Notes under the pieces: model-generated | Told to the model about the DNA's origin: nothing | The model's input: only the letters and a program-made list of their open reading frames with translations | The model's database searches: none | Part shown: in pieces, positions 33,271 to 41,629 of the stretch | Position numbering within the stretch: the first letter of the stretch is position 1 | Layout: every line of letters starts with the position of its first letter | Source: Spirochaetota bacterium | GTDB lineage: Bacteria; Spirochaetota; Spirochaetia; ARS1246 | NCBI GenBank assembly: GCA_024275515.1 | Contig: JAJRYZ010000268.1 | Location: 1 to 44,133, forward strand | Direction of reading: 5' to 3' | DNA length: 44,133 nucleotides | Program-made: the position numbers and the translations under genes

Positions 33271-33777
33271 TCATGACGTCTCTTTCGCCGTTTTCGCAAA
33301 CAAGCACGCGTCGAGGTACTTGCCGTTCAAGACGAGTTTCCCTCTCTGTATTCCTTCGTGGCGATAGCCGCATTTTTCCGCGACTCGCCGGCTCGCTCTG
33401 TTTGTCCTGAGAGTGACGATCTCGATTCGCTTCAGCTGTAGATGATCGAAAGCGAACTTCTCAATCAACCTTACCGCGGCGGGAGCTATTCCCCGGCCCC
33501 AATACTCTCTGTCGACAAAGTATCCTATCTCTCCGATATACTTTCGATGCCGGTCTATTTTCACTCCAACGGCCCCGACGACATGCCCGTCCCAGGTAAT
33601 CGAGAAGTTGTATTCGCTCCCGCTGTTCCGTTTTTCTCTGTTTTTGCGCAAAAACCTCTTTTCCTCTTCAACGCTTTTCGGCTTGGCGGGAAAAGAGACG
33701 AAATCCGGATGCGATAGTATCTCTACGAATCGTTTGGCGTCGCCAATCCTTTGGTATCGGATGTCGATCGATTTCAT
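33271..33777 (-). CDS. GNAT acetyltransferase, RimJ/RimL type
   Basis: About 168 residues. The fold shows the acetyl-CoA loop REYWGRGIAPAAVRLI (Q/RxxGxG/A) and the C-terminal LRTNRASRRVAEKCGYRHEG that marks N-acetylation of protein N-termini or small amines. ATG 33777 begins the canonical IRYQRIGD strand; an in-frame ATG at 33813 adds 12 residues. It lies downstream of the long fusion gene's end by 16-52 bp on the same strand. Its substrate is not predictable. Confidence 0.92.
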   Translation of the reverse strand: MKSIDIRYQRIGDAKRFVEILSHPDFVSFPAKPKSVEEEKRFLRKNREKRNSGSEYNFSITWDGHVVGAVGVKIDRHRKYIGEIGYFVDREYWGRGIAPAAVRLIEKFAFDHLQLKRIEIVTLRTNRASRRVAEKCGYRHEGIQRGKLVLNGKYLDACLFAKTAKETS

Positions 33778-33828
33778 CGACCTTACTATACTCTTTCTCA
33801 TCGAGGCGCTCATTCAAAGCGTCGTCAA

Positions 33829-36291
33829 TTATCGGTAACGAATGTCGACATCCACCCACCGAATCGTAAGCGGCGCGGTCGCACGACCGGCGCCTGAATA
33901 GACGAAACGAAGAACGTTCGTTCCGGGGACGAGCAGGCGCGCATCGAAACGTCCTCTTCGTTCGCCGCGACGCCACCACTCGGGTGCAAATGGACCCGAG
34001 CCGGCGTCGGGGCCGGAGACGCCGGAGGTCGACGCATCGAACACCACGGGACCGTCACCGTTTACGAACACCGTCAATCTTTCGTTTTCGACGAAGTCTC
34101 TGCAAAAAAGAACGATCTCGGCCACTACGCGCTTGCCGATGCGGACGGCGCGCCGGACGTCGTCTCCGACCCGAAGCGAGACGCACGCAATTCTCGGTTT
34201 GCCGAAGGCGAGCGGCAGATGCGGATTCTGATCCACCGCGTACGTCTTGTCGGAGTACTCGATGCGACCGGGGTCGGCGAGTTCGTCCAGCCATGGTCTA
34301 CGGTTCCACTCGTCGCTGCTCATCGCAAGCTGAAGCCCGTCGACGCGCGCCCTGTGGAGCAGCATCGCCTGAGCGCGAAACATCGCCCCGGTCTTCGGCT
34401 TGTCGTACCGTTTCCGATTCGACCGTTCGTCTTCCGGACGCGGATCCGTGTCGGTAAAGCCGAGCGCCTGCCACAGGCAACCGTACACCTTACATTCCGT
34501 CCCTCGCACCGCCTCGACCACTTCATCGATCCGAGTGTCGAATCGTCCGCTCTGACGCGCGAGAGCCGCAACGATGCCGTCGATGAGATTCTCGTCGATC
34601 CAGCTCCGCCAATCGAGACCGTGCTCGGCGCTCGACTCGGTCGGAACTCGAACAACGATATCGAGCTTCCGTCCTCGTTGCGCGCCGGTGCGAAGCGCGA
34701 GCTTCCGCACCTCTCGCATGAACGACGTCATGATCCGCGAGTCGGGCTCCGCGAAAAACGGAGGGTAGACGCAAAAACCGAGGGAAAGCGCGTCCGGCCC
34801 GCGCTGGGCGGCCTCTGCGAGAATCGCGAGTTTGTGCGCCCTCACTTCCGGGAATCGGAAATCGAGAACCACCGTTCCGGGTATCCGGTACTCGGGGTGC
34901 CGTTTGTTGAACCGCCCGACGAACCCGACCCATTTCCAGTTCTCTTCGTCTGCGGGGCCGTACTCGTGGTTCATCTCGAGGCGAATCCACGAGCGAAGCC
35001 CAAGCTCCTTCGCCCTCCGGGTTACGATAGCCAACGGATCGTGACCCGCATCGATGAGCGACCGAAGGTTCCGAACGACCCGACGATCCCCCTCACGAAG
35101 GAGCGCAAGCTCGGCCTCGCTCAGTCCGTCGCCGAATACCTGAGCCGTCCGAGACGCGTAACAGACGACGCTTCCCGGCCCGACGCTCCATTCGATAACT
35201 TCGACGTTCGTTCCCGCGAGGGGGTCGATGAACCGCTTCTCCATCGAACGTGCGGTCATCCGGGGCTCGTGCACGAAAAACGGCGTGAATCCGTCGTTTC
35301 GATAGACCAGCGGAACCGCTCGAGGTTCGCCGAGCGCCCAGGGCCGAGAACCGGTCGTTTCGTGTTCTTCGAACGCGACGGCGGACAGCGCGACGTACTC
35401 TTCGTGTATCTCCCACATGCCGGCGCGCGCCGCTTCCTCGGCGGTTGTCTGATGATAGTGGTACGCATCGGTGTCGGCGAGGGAGTAGTCGACGAAACCG
35501 GTCACCTCGTTCGGATGGAAATACCGGTTGAGGCAGCGGTCCCGACGGCATTCCCAGCTCCATTGCTCGGAGACGTCCCGCCGAACGTAGCCCGGTTGTC
35601 GCAAAAGCAAGTCCGGCGCGCGTATGAGATCCCACGTGGAAGCAAGGCCCCCGTCGGCTTTCTCCACCCTGAGTCCGATCCTCGGGTCGAAATACGCCCA
35701 GCCTCCCTCGATGCGGGCCTCCGCGGCGATGTGACCGCCGATCGTGTGATGAACGATTCGACCGCGGATACCGACTATCCGGCACAACGCGACGAATAAC
35801 CGGCCGAGGCACTCGCAGAGCTCTTCTCCCTTCTCGATAAGTTCTTCCTCGGTTCCTCCGTAGAGATACCCCGCTCCGTGAGTCTCGCGCGGGTTGCGTT
35901 TGTACAAGTCGCGGCAGAAGCGCATGATTTCGAGCGCCCGATCGCGATCGGATCGGGCGCCGGCCGTCACCCGCTCAACGACGCGTTCAAGTTCAGGTCG
36001 GCCGCCGGCCGAGTAGACGACGGTACGGTGCTCGGGAGACTCCGAGTATAGATATGAGGCCGTTTGAGGAGTGAGGAGTACGAGCCTGTTCCTGAGCTCC
36101 GCCTCCACGGCGCCGCGATAATTCGCCTCCAGTTGTCGACGATTCGCTTCCATCGCCAACCGACGAACGCGGCCGACGACCCGATTCGGCGCCTCGGCGC
36201 CGGTGTACGCCGCGAGTCCGGCGGTAGTTTCGACGATCAGTCCTCGAAACTTCTCTTCGTGGCCCGCGAAATCGATGGATCGGCTTGTCAC
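33829..36291 (-). CDS. Transglutaminase-like/glycosidase-like fusion protein
   Basis: 820 residues with two recognisable parts. Residues ~110-210 resemble a transglutaminase/papain-type core: cysteines C159/C161 in GEELCECLGRLF, H187 in GGHIAAEA, and D202 in GGWAYFDPRIG. Residues ~370-700 resemble a GH-like TIM barrel (GHL10/DUF4015 type): LGLRSWIRLEMNHEYG, VVLDFRFPEVRAHKLAILAE, PDALSLGFCVYPPFF. The last ~120 residues look like a beta-sandwich domain. No signal peptide. The GTG start overlaps its own AGGAGGTGA ribosome-binding sequence, just 3 bases after the upstream stop, so re-initiation is likely. I know no standard family with this order. Confidence 0.75.
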   Translation of the reverse strand: MTSRSIDFAGHEEKFRGLIVETTAGLAAYTGAEAPNRVVGRVRRLAMEANRRQLEANYRGAVEAELRNRLVLLTPQTASYLYSESPEHRTVVYSAGGRPELERVVERVTAGARSDRDRALEIMRFCRDLYKRNPRETHGAGYLYGGTEEELIEKGEELCECLGRLFVALCRIVGIRGRIVHHTIGGHIAAEARIEGGWAYFDPRIGLRVEKADGGLASTWDLIRAPDLLLRQPGYVRRDVSEQWSWECRRDRCLNRYFHPNEVTGFVDYSLADTDAYHYHQTTAEEAARAGMWEIHEEYVALSAVAFEEHETTGSRPWALGEPRAVPLVYRNDGFTPFFVHEPRMTARSMEKRFIDPLAGTNVEVIEWSVGPGSVVCYASRTAQVFGDGLSEAELALLREGDRRVVRNLRSLIDAGHDPLAIVTRRAKELGLRSWIRLEMNHEYGPADEENWKWVGFVGRFNKRHPEYRIPGTVVLDFRFPEVRAHKLAILAEAAQRGPDALSLGFCVYPPFFAEPDSRIMTSFMREVRKLALRTGAQRGRKLDIVVRVPTESSAEHGLDWRSWIDENLIDGIVAALARQSGRFDTRIDEVVEAVRGTECKVYGCLWQALGFTDTDPRPEDERSNRKRYDKPKTGAMFRAQAMLLHRARVDGLQLAMSSDEWNRRPWLDELADPGRIEYSDKTYAVDQNPHLPLAFGKPRIACVSLRVGDDVRRAVRIGKRVVAEIVLFCRDFVENERLTVFVNGDGPVVFDASTSGVSGPDAGSGPFAPEWWRRGERRGRFDARLLVPGTNVLRFVYSGAGRATAPLTIRWVDVDIRYR

Positions 36292-36294
36292 CTC

Positions 36295-37308
36295 CTACTC
36301 GACGGTAAACGCCTCCACGACGGCAACGGCGTTTTGCGTAGGTGTTTCAGGCTGCAGCGCCTTTGCGGGCGCCAGGATGTAGCCGCCGTCTTCGCCCATC
36401 TCTCGGCGCAGACGTCGCACTTCGGCGTGAATTTCCTGCGGCGTTCCGAAAGGGATGATGCTTTGGCTCCCCAGACATCCCCAGAAGGTGATCTTGCCTC
36501 CCCACGCCTTTTTCAGCTCATATGGGTTCATCCCTCGCGCTTCCGGCTGAACGCTCTCGAGAACATCCAGGCCTATTTCGATCATGTCGGGAATGATGTC
36601 GACCACGCTCCCGCAGCAGTGGCTAATGACGATCTTCCCCTGCGCGTGTGCGGCCTCGTAGATACGGGCGTAGCGGGGTTTGAAAAAGCGCCGCCACCGT
36701 TCCGGACCCACCATCACTCCTCTCTGATCTCCCCAGTCGTCTCCGAACATAAACGCGTCGGCCGGAATATCCGCGCACATCTGTAGCTGATCCAGATACA
36801 GATCCGTAAGACGGTCGAGAAGTTCGGCGAAAAAATCGGGTTCCGCCACGCAATCCATAAGGGCATTATCAAATCCGCGAATAGCCCAGTAGTTCTCCCA
36901 CAACCCCCACCCGACGCCGATGGTTGTGAATCGGGTCGCATGCTCTTTCAGCTTTCCCATCGCGCCTTGTTTCATATTCGGATCCACGAAATCTTCCGCC
37001 TCGGGAAAGTAATAGCCGTCGAACGACGGGCGCTGCAAGCCGGGTTGCTCGAGATGGAAAGGCCTGCGGTCGGTGCGCCAGATCGAACCGAAAAGGTCGC
37101 GCTCCTTTCCTTGCCCCATGGGCGTCTGCTTTCTTCTTTCGACGCTGCAGCAGCTCACGATATAGGCAACGATTCTCTCCCGCCACGAATCGCCGCCGTA
37201 GTGGCGGGTAAGACGCTCGGCAACGTCACCCTCGAATCCGATCGTATAGGGCACGGGCTTCGTTGCGTGATGTCGGATCTGTTCCAGAACAATCTCGCGA
37301 GGCGTCAT
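36295..37308 (-). CDS. Uroporphyrinogen decarboxylase-fold protein 1
   Basis: 337-residue URO-D superfamily protein. Members of this group include heme-path decarboxylases and MtaA/CmuA-type corrinoid methyltransferases. The zinc-type H230-C-C232-G motif (ISHCCGSV) and FMFGDDWGDQRG are visible. The C-terminal GYILAPAKALQPETPTQN replaces the histidine usually seen in PAHxIQ. GGGAGGAGAG precedes ATG 37308. It lies in a minus-strand operon with two further homologues and a Gfo/Idh/MocA enzyme. A sugar O-demethylase or aldolase-like role is only a hypothesis. Confidence 0.88.
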   Translation of the reverse strand: MTPREIVLEQIRHHATKPVPYTIGFEGDVAERLTRHYGGDSWRERIVAYIVSCCSVERRKQTPMGQGKERDLFGSIWRTDRRPFHLEQPGLQRPSFDGYYFPEAEDFVDPNMKQGAMGKLKEHATRFTTIGVGWGLWENYWAIRGFDNALMDCVAEPDFFAELLDRLTDLYLDQLQMCADIPADAFMFGDDWGDQRGVMVGPERWRRFFKPRYARIYEAAHAQGKIVISHCCGSVVDIIPDMIEIGLDVLESVQPEARGMNPYELKKAWGGKITFWGCLGSQSIIPFGTPQEIHAEVRRLRREMGEDGGYILAPAKALQPETPTQNAVAVVEAFTVE

Positions 37309-37441
37309 ACTCTCCTCCCCACGTCACATTCGGTCGCATCGCGCCGGCTCGCCGGGGCTTCAGACTCAGGCGATCGCGCCGTCACACGCTTCAATTCTAC
37401 GTCGAGGTCGCGCGTCGCGCAAGGTCGAGGGGTGGTCGACG

Positions 37442-38590
37442 CTACCGGTATTTCGAAATCGTCGCCAGCATCGCCTCCACGTTCTCCATGGGGGTCCCGG
37501 AAATGATGATGTTCGAACATCCCACGATTACCTTTCCGGTCTCCCCGGCCTCCAGAAGACAGTTCCGTGTCTCCTCTTCAACATCGGACGGGCTTCCCGT
37601 GTGCAAGGTAAAGCTCGAAATGTTGCCGACCATGACGATATGAGGGTAACGCCGGTGTACTTCGAGGATGTCCATACCGGCCCTGCGGTCCAATTCATAG
37701 TGCCCGTCGATACCGGATCGACCGTATAGGTCCTCCGCCACCGGCCAGACGTTCCCGTCGGTGCCGAAAAAATGATAGACGCCCAATCGATGAGCCGCTT
37801 CAGAAATCCGCCGCAACCGGGGCAGCATGAGGTCGTGGAAAACCGCGGGCGAATACATGGGTCCGCAATCCGATGCAAAATCGCCCCCGCCGAAAAACAA
37901 CCGCGCGCCGAGAGGCGCGAGAACCTCCATATTTCTGATCGACCGCGTGGCCTGCACATCGAGATGGCGCTCCACCAAGTCGGGTCGCACGAGTGTCGCC
38001 TCGAGCCACGCCGCCTCACTCGCAGGGATCGCGGTCCATACCCCCGGACAACGAATTTCCCGTTCGCGTCCTATCGTATCGAGCATATAGCACACATCGG
38101 GGAAATCCTCGGGACGCGGCTCGTATCGATCGATCGAGCTTTCCTCTTGTTCGACGCGAGTCTCGATGTCGGCAATCGTCGTCTCCGGTGTCGCCGATCC
38201 ATCGACCCGATTGTACAGTTCCGACCTGGGATCCAGCCGTCTGATTTCCCAGCCGTCGTCTTTTCCGGACTCGTACCGAAACGTGAACTCGTCTATGCGG
38301 GCGGTCGGCTTTCGTGAATCACGCCAATAGCCCGGGCGCACGACGTCGTGATCGAGGGCAACGGCGATATCGATCGAATCCTTCCGGGTCCGTTCCACAA
38401 ACTCGGCGTGAGCATCGCTCCCGTTCCAGAGAGCCGTGGCCTCCCTCCACTGGTTGATTCCGCCGCCCACGAAAGCTTCCCGCCCCAGGATCTCCGACGC
38501 GACTCGACTCGATACGGAGATGTGGTGCAAAGGCGTCACGTCCGGAGTGCGGCCGTCCAGTATACAGCTTATTCTCTCCTTACCGGTCAC
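37442..38590 (-). CDS. Uroporphyrinogen decarboxylase-fold protein 2
   Basis: 382 residues. It has MTGKERISCILDGRTPD at the start, typical of URO-D-like proteins in glycan loci. The central metal region reads YHFFGTDGN, with no HxCG, so it differs from copy 1. The end has VIVGCSNIIISGTPMENVEAM, whose cysteine sits where the third zinc ligand of MtaA-type enzymes occurs. GGAGGTGCACC precedes ATG 38590. The variant metal site suggests a different reaction from copies 1 and 3. Sequence alone does not set the substrate. Confidence 0.88.
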   Translation of the reverse strand: MTGKERISCILDGRTPDVTPLHHISVSSRVASEILGREAFVGGGINQWREATALWNGSDAHAEFVERTRKDSIDIAVALDHDVVRPGYWRDSRKPTARIDEFTFRYESGKDDGWEIRRLDPRSELYNRVDGSATPETTIADIETRVEQEESSIDRYEPRPEDFPDVCYMLDTIGREREIRCPGVWTAIPASEAAWLEATLVRPDLVERHLDVQATRSIRNMEVLAPLGARLFFGGGDFASDCGPMYSPAVFHDLMLPRLRRISEAAHRLGVYHFFGTDGNVWPVAEDLYGRSGIDGHYELDRRAGMDILEVHRRYPHIVMVGNISSFTLHTGSPSDVEEETRNCLLEAGETGKVIVGCSNIIISGTPMENVEAMLATISKYR

Positions 38591-38630
38591 GGTGCACCTC
38601 CCCTGCTCGGCGGTCTTCTCTTCTTCGGTA

Positions 38631-39851
38631 TTAAAATCCGCCTTCCGGCAGGTCCACTGCAGCCGATGATCCGGGAGGGTCGCCGAAGTCCGGCACTTCC
38701 ATTAGCACTCCACCCTCCAACGCCGACTCGTGAGCGACGAGCCCGGGAACAAGGTAACGAGCCGCGGCCCAGACATTGTTCGGCGGCATCCGGCCGGTCA
38801 CACAGGCGGACACGAAATCATGCACGAGGAACTGGTGCGATCCGTTGTGACCGTTGGGCAAACCGGCGAACTCTTTCGGCAAAAGGCCCACCGGATGAAC
38901 GTCACAGACGCCGCGGTACGTTCCGTCGGCCGACGTCACCTTCGACATGTTCCCGCCGCCGACGGGGACGTCTTTGCACCTGAGCTTTTCCGATAGATCC
39001 ATGCATGCCGAACGATCCTTCGTCACCCACGTCTTGCACCCGACGTGTTCTTCGTACGCCGCTTCCGTCCCGTACAAGCTCATCCCGACCGTTCCCGGAT
39101 GACCGATTCGGCGGAATTCACTGATGCGCGCCATGCTTCCGTCGGACATCCGGCACAGCATAGTTTCGTTGCTGAACGGATTCTTCCACACGTTGTCGTC
39201 CCTGGCGTAGAGATTGTCCGGATGCCGATCCACGAAACCCATGCCGGACACGTGCGTCGCGTGCGCTCCGGTCACCGACACGATCATGCTCGTCGAATGG
39301 GTCGGATAATACATCGGAGGCATGCCGAAGTACTTCTCCCAATCCTTTCCGTGCCGCCATTTCGCCACGTCGTACATTCCGTGAACATAATCGTGATAGT
39401 ATTCGCCCTCTCCGTAGACGATGTGGCCGAAATCTCCCCCGCGGAATCGCCTGCGGCAATAGATGGCGCAGGGATAGTAGTAGCTCGTCTCGCCGATCAT
39501 GTAGATCTTGCCGGTCCTCTCCACCGTTTGCACGAGCCGCGCGATCTCTTCAAGCGATATCGCCGAAGGAACCGCCGAATAGACATGTTTTCCCGCCTCC
39601 AGCGCCTGAACGGCCTGCGGGCCGTGAAGATGATGCTGAGTGATGACCGCAATCGCGTCCACGTCCATCGCGCAGAGAGCGTCCAGCGAAGGACACCGGT
39701 CGGCGATATCGAATTTTTGACATTTGGCGGCCAGCTTTTCTGCGTCCAGATCGCACAAGACGACGTTCTCTACCTCGGGATGATGCTTGAAAAGAGGAAT
39801 GAAGCATTCCGCGAAGGCTCCCACGCCACAAATGCCGACTCGAATGGCCAT
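38631..39851 (-). CDS. Gfo/Idh/MocA-family oxidoreductase
   Basis: 406 residues. Its N-terminal Rossmann domain has ICGVGAFAE (GxGxxA form). The GKHVYSAVPSAISLEE segment stands at the conserved EKP site, here AVP instead. The C-terminal alpha/beta half contains HGMYDVAKWRHGKDWEKYFG and GSHQFLVHDFV. Such enzymes oxidise inositol, sugars or glycosides with NAD(P). AAAGGAGG precedes ATG 39851 by good spacing. It is part of the URO-D operon. Loss of the catalytic Lys of EKP raises doubt about a normal dehydrogenase mechanism. Confidence 0.88.
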   Translation of the reverse strand: MAIRVGICGVGAFAECFIPLFKHHPEVENVVLCDLDAEKLAAKCQKFDIADRCPSLDALCAMDVDAIAVITQHHLHGPQAVQALEAGKHVYSAVPSAISLEEIARLVQTVERTGKIYMIGETSYYYPCAIYCRRRFRGGDFGHIVYGEGEYYHDYVHGMYDVAKWRHGKDWEKYFGMPPMYYPTHSTSMIVSVTGAHATHVSGMGFVDRHPDNLYARDDNVWKNPFSNETMLCRMSDGSMARISEFRRIGHPGTVGMSLYGTEAAYEEHVGCKTWVTKDRSACMDLSEKLRCKDVPVGGGNMSKVTSADGTYRGVCDVHPVGLLPKEFAGLPNGHNGSHQFLVHDFVSACVTGRMPPNNVWAAARYLVPGLVAHESALEGGVLMEVPDFGDPPGSSAAVDLPEGGF

Positions 39852-40060
39852 TAGGCAATGCCTCCTTTTCTCCGACGCACGCGCAAGGTGGTTTTCCAGA
39901 ACCTGTCGTCGTTCGTCATTCTTACCACTTCGACACGAGTTGCGTGAACCCCCATGAGGGAGATATCACCCGGAGGCCTCGCGATGCGTCGAAGGCGAGT
40001 GGGGCGTGGTGCTTGTATCGGGCATCGTTTCGTGGGACGCGATCGGGCTCTCTCGCGCTT

Positions 40061-41209
40061 CTACCTATCCCACCCCCACGCGACCCGCCGGGCGTATTCG
40101 ACGGCGATCGGCCGGAGGGCGTCGAAAAGCCTCGCTCCTTCGGCGACGTCCGACGCATGGACGACCGGAACGACGATGAGGTCGGGTGAGCACCGTTCCA
40201 TTATCTCTCGATACCAACCGACGGGCTCGACGTCGGGCGTCATTCGGTTGTCGAAGCCGAGATAGATGAATCCGCGTTTCGCGAGAGCCCGTTGGAAGAG
40301 CGGAAGGTCGTCGTGACTGTAGGCGTCGGAGAGGTCGAGCGAGCGCGGGGACGGGTCGCCTTCGATGTAGGCTTCGTGACACGGATTGGGGCCGCAGTTG
40401 TGAAGACCGCCGGCGCCGAACCGTTCGAACACCATCGCGTGGTACGGAGCCGAGAAACGGGCGTAGAGGTCCGGGCCGATATTCGCGCTGATGTCGTCGC
40501 TCACGTGCCCCTTTTGCCCTTCGGGAAACCAGAAATCGGGAAAGTCGGTCGTGGTAATGAACTCCTCGCCTCCGGCCGCCTCGATCCCCGCTTCGATGGT
40601 CGCGATAAACAATCGCTGGATCCGCCTCAGGAGCTCGTGCACCGCGTCGGGCGTCTCGTACAGCGCGACGAGCAACTCGGAGACGCCGAGAAGATCTGCG
40701 GCGACGTTTAATCCGCCGGCCGCGTCGAGCAGCGATACGGGGACCTTCCCGTCTCCCGCTTCGGCGAACAGCGCGATTCGCCGAATACCTTCGGGGAGCC
40801 AGCCGTCGGTGTACGGGTCGGGCGTCGGCAACCGGGGCGCCTCCTTTTCAACGTCCGAAACGATCCGACGGAGAATCCCCGGCGTCTGTTGCGGGTTGTC
40901 GCTCCAGTGGTATTCGGCGCCGAAGGCCGAAGCGAGGCACGAACAACCGACGTCGGGTCGCATCGCGGGTATCCAATCGCTCTTTTCGCCCAACTTCCAA
41001 CTCTGCCGCACCGTGGACAACGCGGCGTCGAGCTGAAGCTCCCGATTCTCATACTGCTCGCGAATCGTGTGCGTCGCGGTTCCGCCGACCCGAATGTCGA
41101 GGGGAACGCGGGCGAGCGGTCTTCCTGCAAACAGGTCGCGCCACAGTTGCTTTCTGCGCTCGATCTCGTCGAGCATCCAACCTTCCGCGTGGAACGAGAG
41201 ACTCACCAT
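40061..41209 (-). CDS. Uroporphyrinogen decarboxylase-fold protein 3
   Basis: 382 residues. It carries a clear metal motif GGLHNCGPNPC (HxCG), FPEGQKGHVSDDIS before it, and FIYLGFDNRMTPDVEP after it. ATG 41209 is set by AAGGAG four bases upstream; the frame is open further without domain content. It is the first gene of the minus-strand operon, divergent from the double hydrolase gene across a 420-bp region with a long palindrome. Together with copies 1 and 2 it gives three distinct URO-D-fold proteins in 5 kb. Confidence 0.85.
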   Translation of the reverse strand: MVSLSFHAEGWMLDEIERRKQLWRDLFAGRPLARVPLDIRVGGTATHTIREQYENRELQLDAALSTVRQSWKLGEKSDWIPAMRPDVGCSCLASAFGAEYHWSDNPQQTPGILRRIVSDVEKEAPRLPTPDPYTDGWLPEGIRRIALFAEAGDGKVPVSLLDAAGGLNVAADLLGVSELLVALYETPDAVHELLRRIQRLFIATIEAGIEAAGGEEFITTTDFPDFWFPEGQKGHVSDDISANIGPDLYARFSAPYHAMVFERFGAGGLHNCGPNPCHEAYIEGDPSPRSLDLSDAYSHDDLPLFQRALAKRGFIYLGFDNRMTPDVEPVGWYREIMERCSPDLIVVPVVHASDVAEGARLFDALRPIAVEYARRVAWGWDR

Positions 41210-41629
41210 GCGACTCCTTGCGCGGCGGGGCGAACCCCGGGATCGCGCCGCCCTGCCGGCCGAAGCGGCCGTATCGGCCGCTTCGAGCGGATCGATCAAA
41301 ACCGCGGCCGATCATACCGGTACGACCGACGAAACCGCTCGCAAATCGATCCGGCCGCGCCCGTCATCGCCGAATTGACAACCGGGCCGCCTTCCGGTCA
41401 GAGTATCACGACCGGGATGTGCACCGTAAGACGACGAGCGCCGTAGCCGGCGTTGTCGGTTCGGCGTCGGTGCACGGAGCGCCGCCTCGTTTTCTGCTGC
41501 ATCGGCGGCGGGGCCGCCGCATCGCTACGGAGATGACCTTGCGAGGGCCGAACGCGGCGATTTTCGATTGGTCAACCCACATCGAGGGTCGCTCGGGCCG
41601 GCGAAGACGGTCGAAAGGGAGGAAACACC
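41210..41629. other. Divergent regulatory region
   Basis: A 420-bp gap between the URO-D operon (minus) and the double hydrolase (plus). It contains the palindrome described separately and GC-rich repeats (GGGGCGAACCCC). No gene is seen. Both promoters must lie here. Confidence 0.55.
41261..41285. promoter_or_regulatory. Long perfect palindrome, candidate operator
   Basis: CGAAGCGGCCG-TAT-CGGCCGCTTCG has 11-bp perfect arms around three bases, about 50 bp upstream of the URO-D operon start. The dyad length fits a dimeric regulator such as a LacI- or GntR-type protein, though an mRNA hairpin is also possible. Confidence 0.5.

Noticed and set aside
34219-35799. 526-codon plus-strand open frame
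   Set aside because: It is antisense to the transglutaminase/glycosidase fusion gene. Its composition (Arg, Pro, Val rich) and lack of any domain or ribosome-binding site mark it as a mirror frame.
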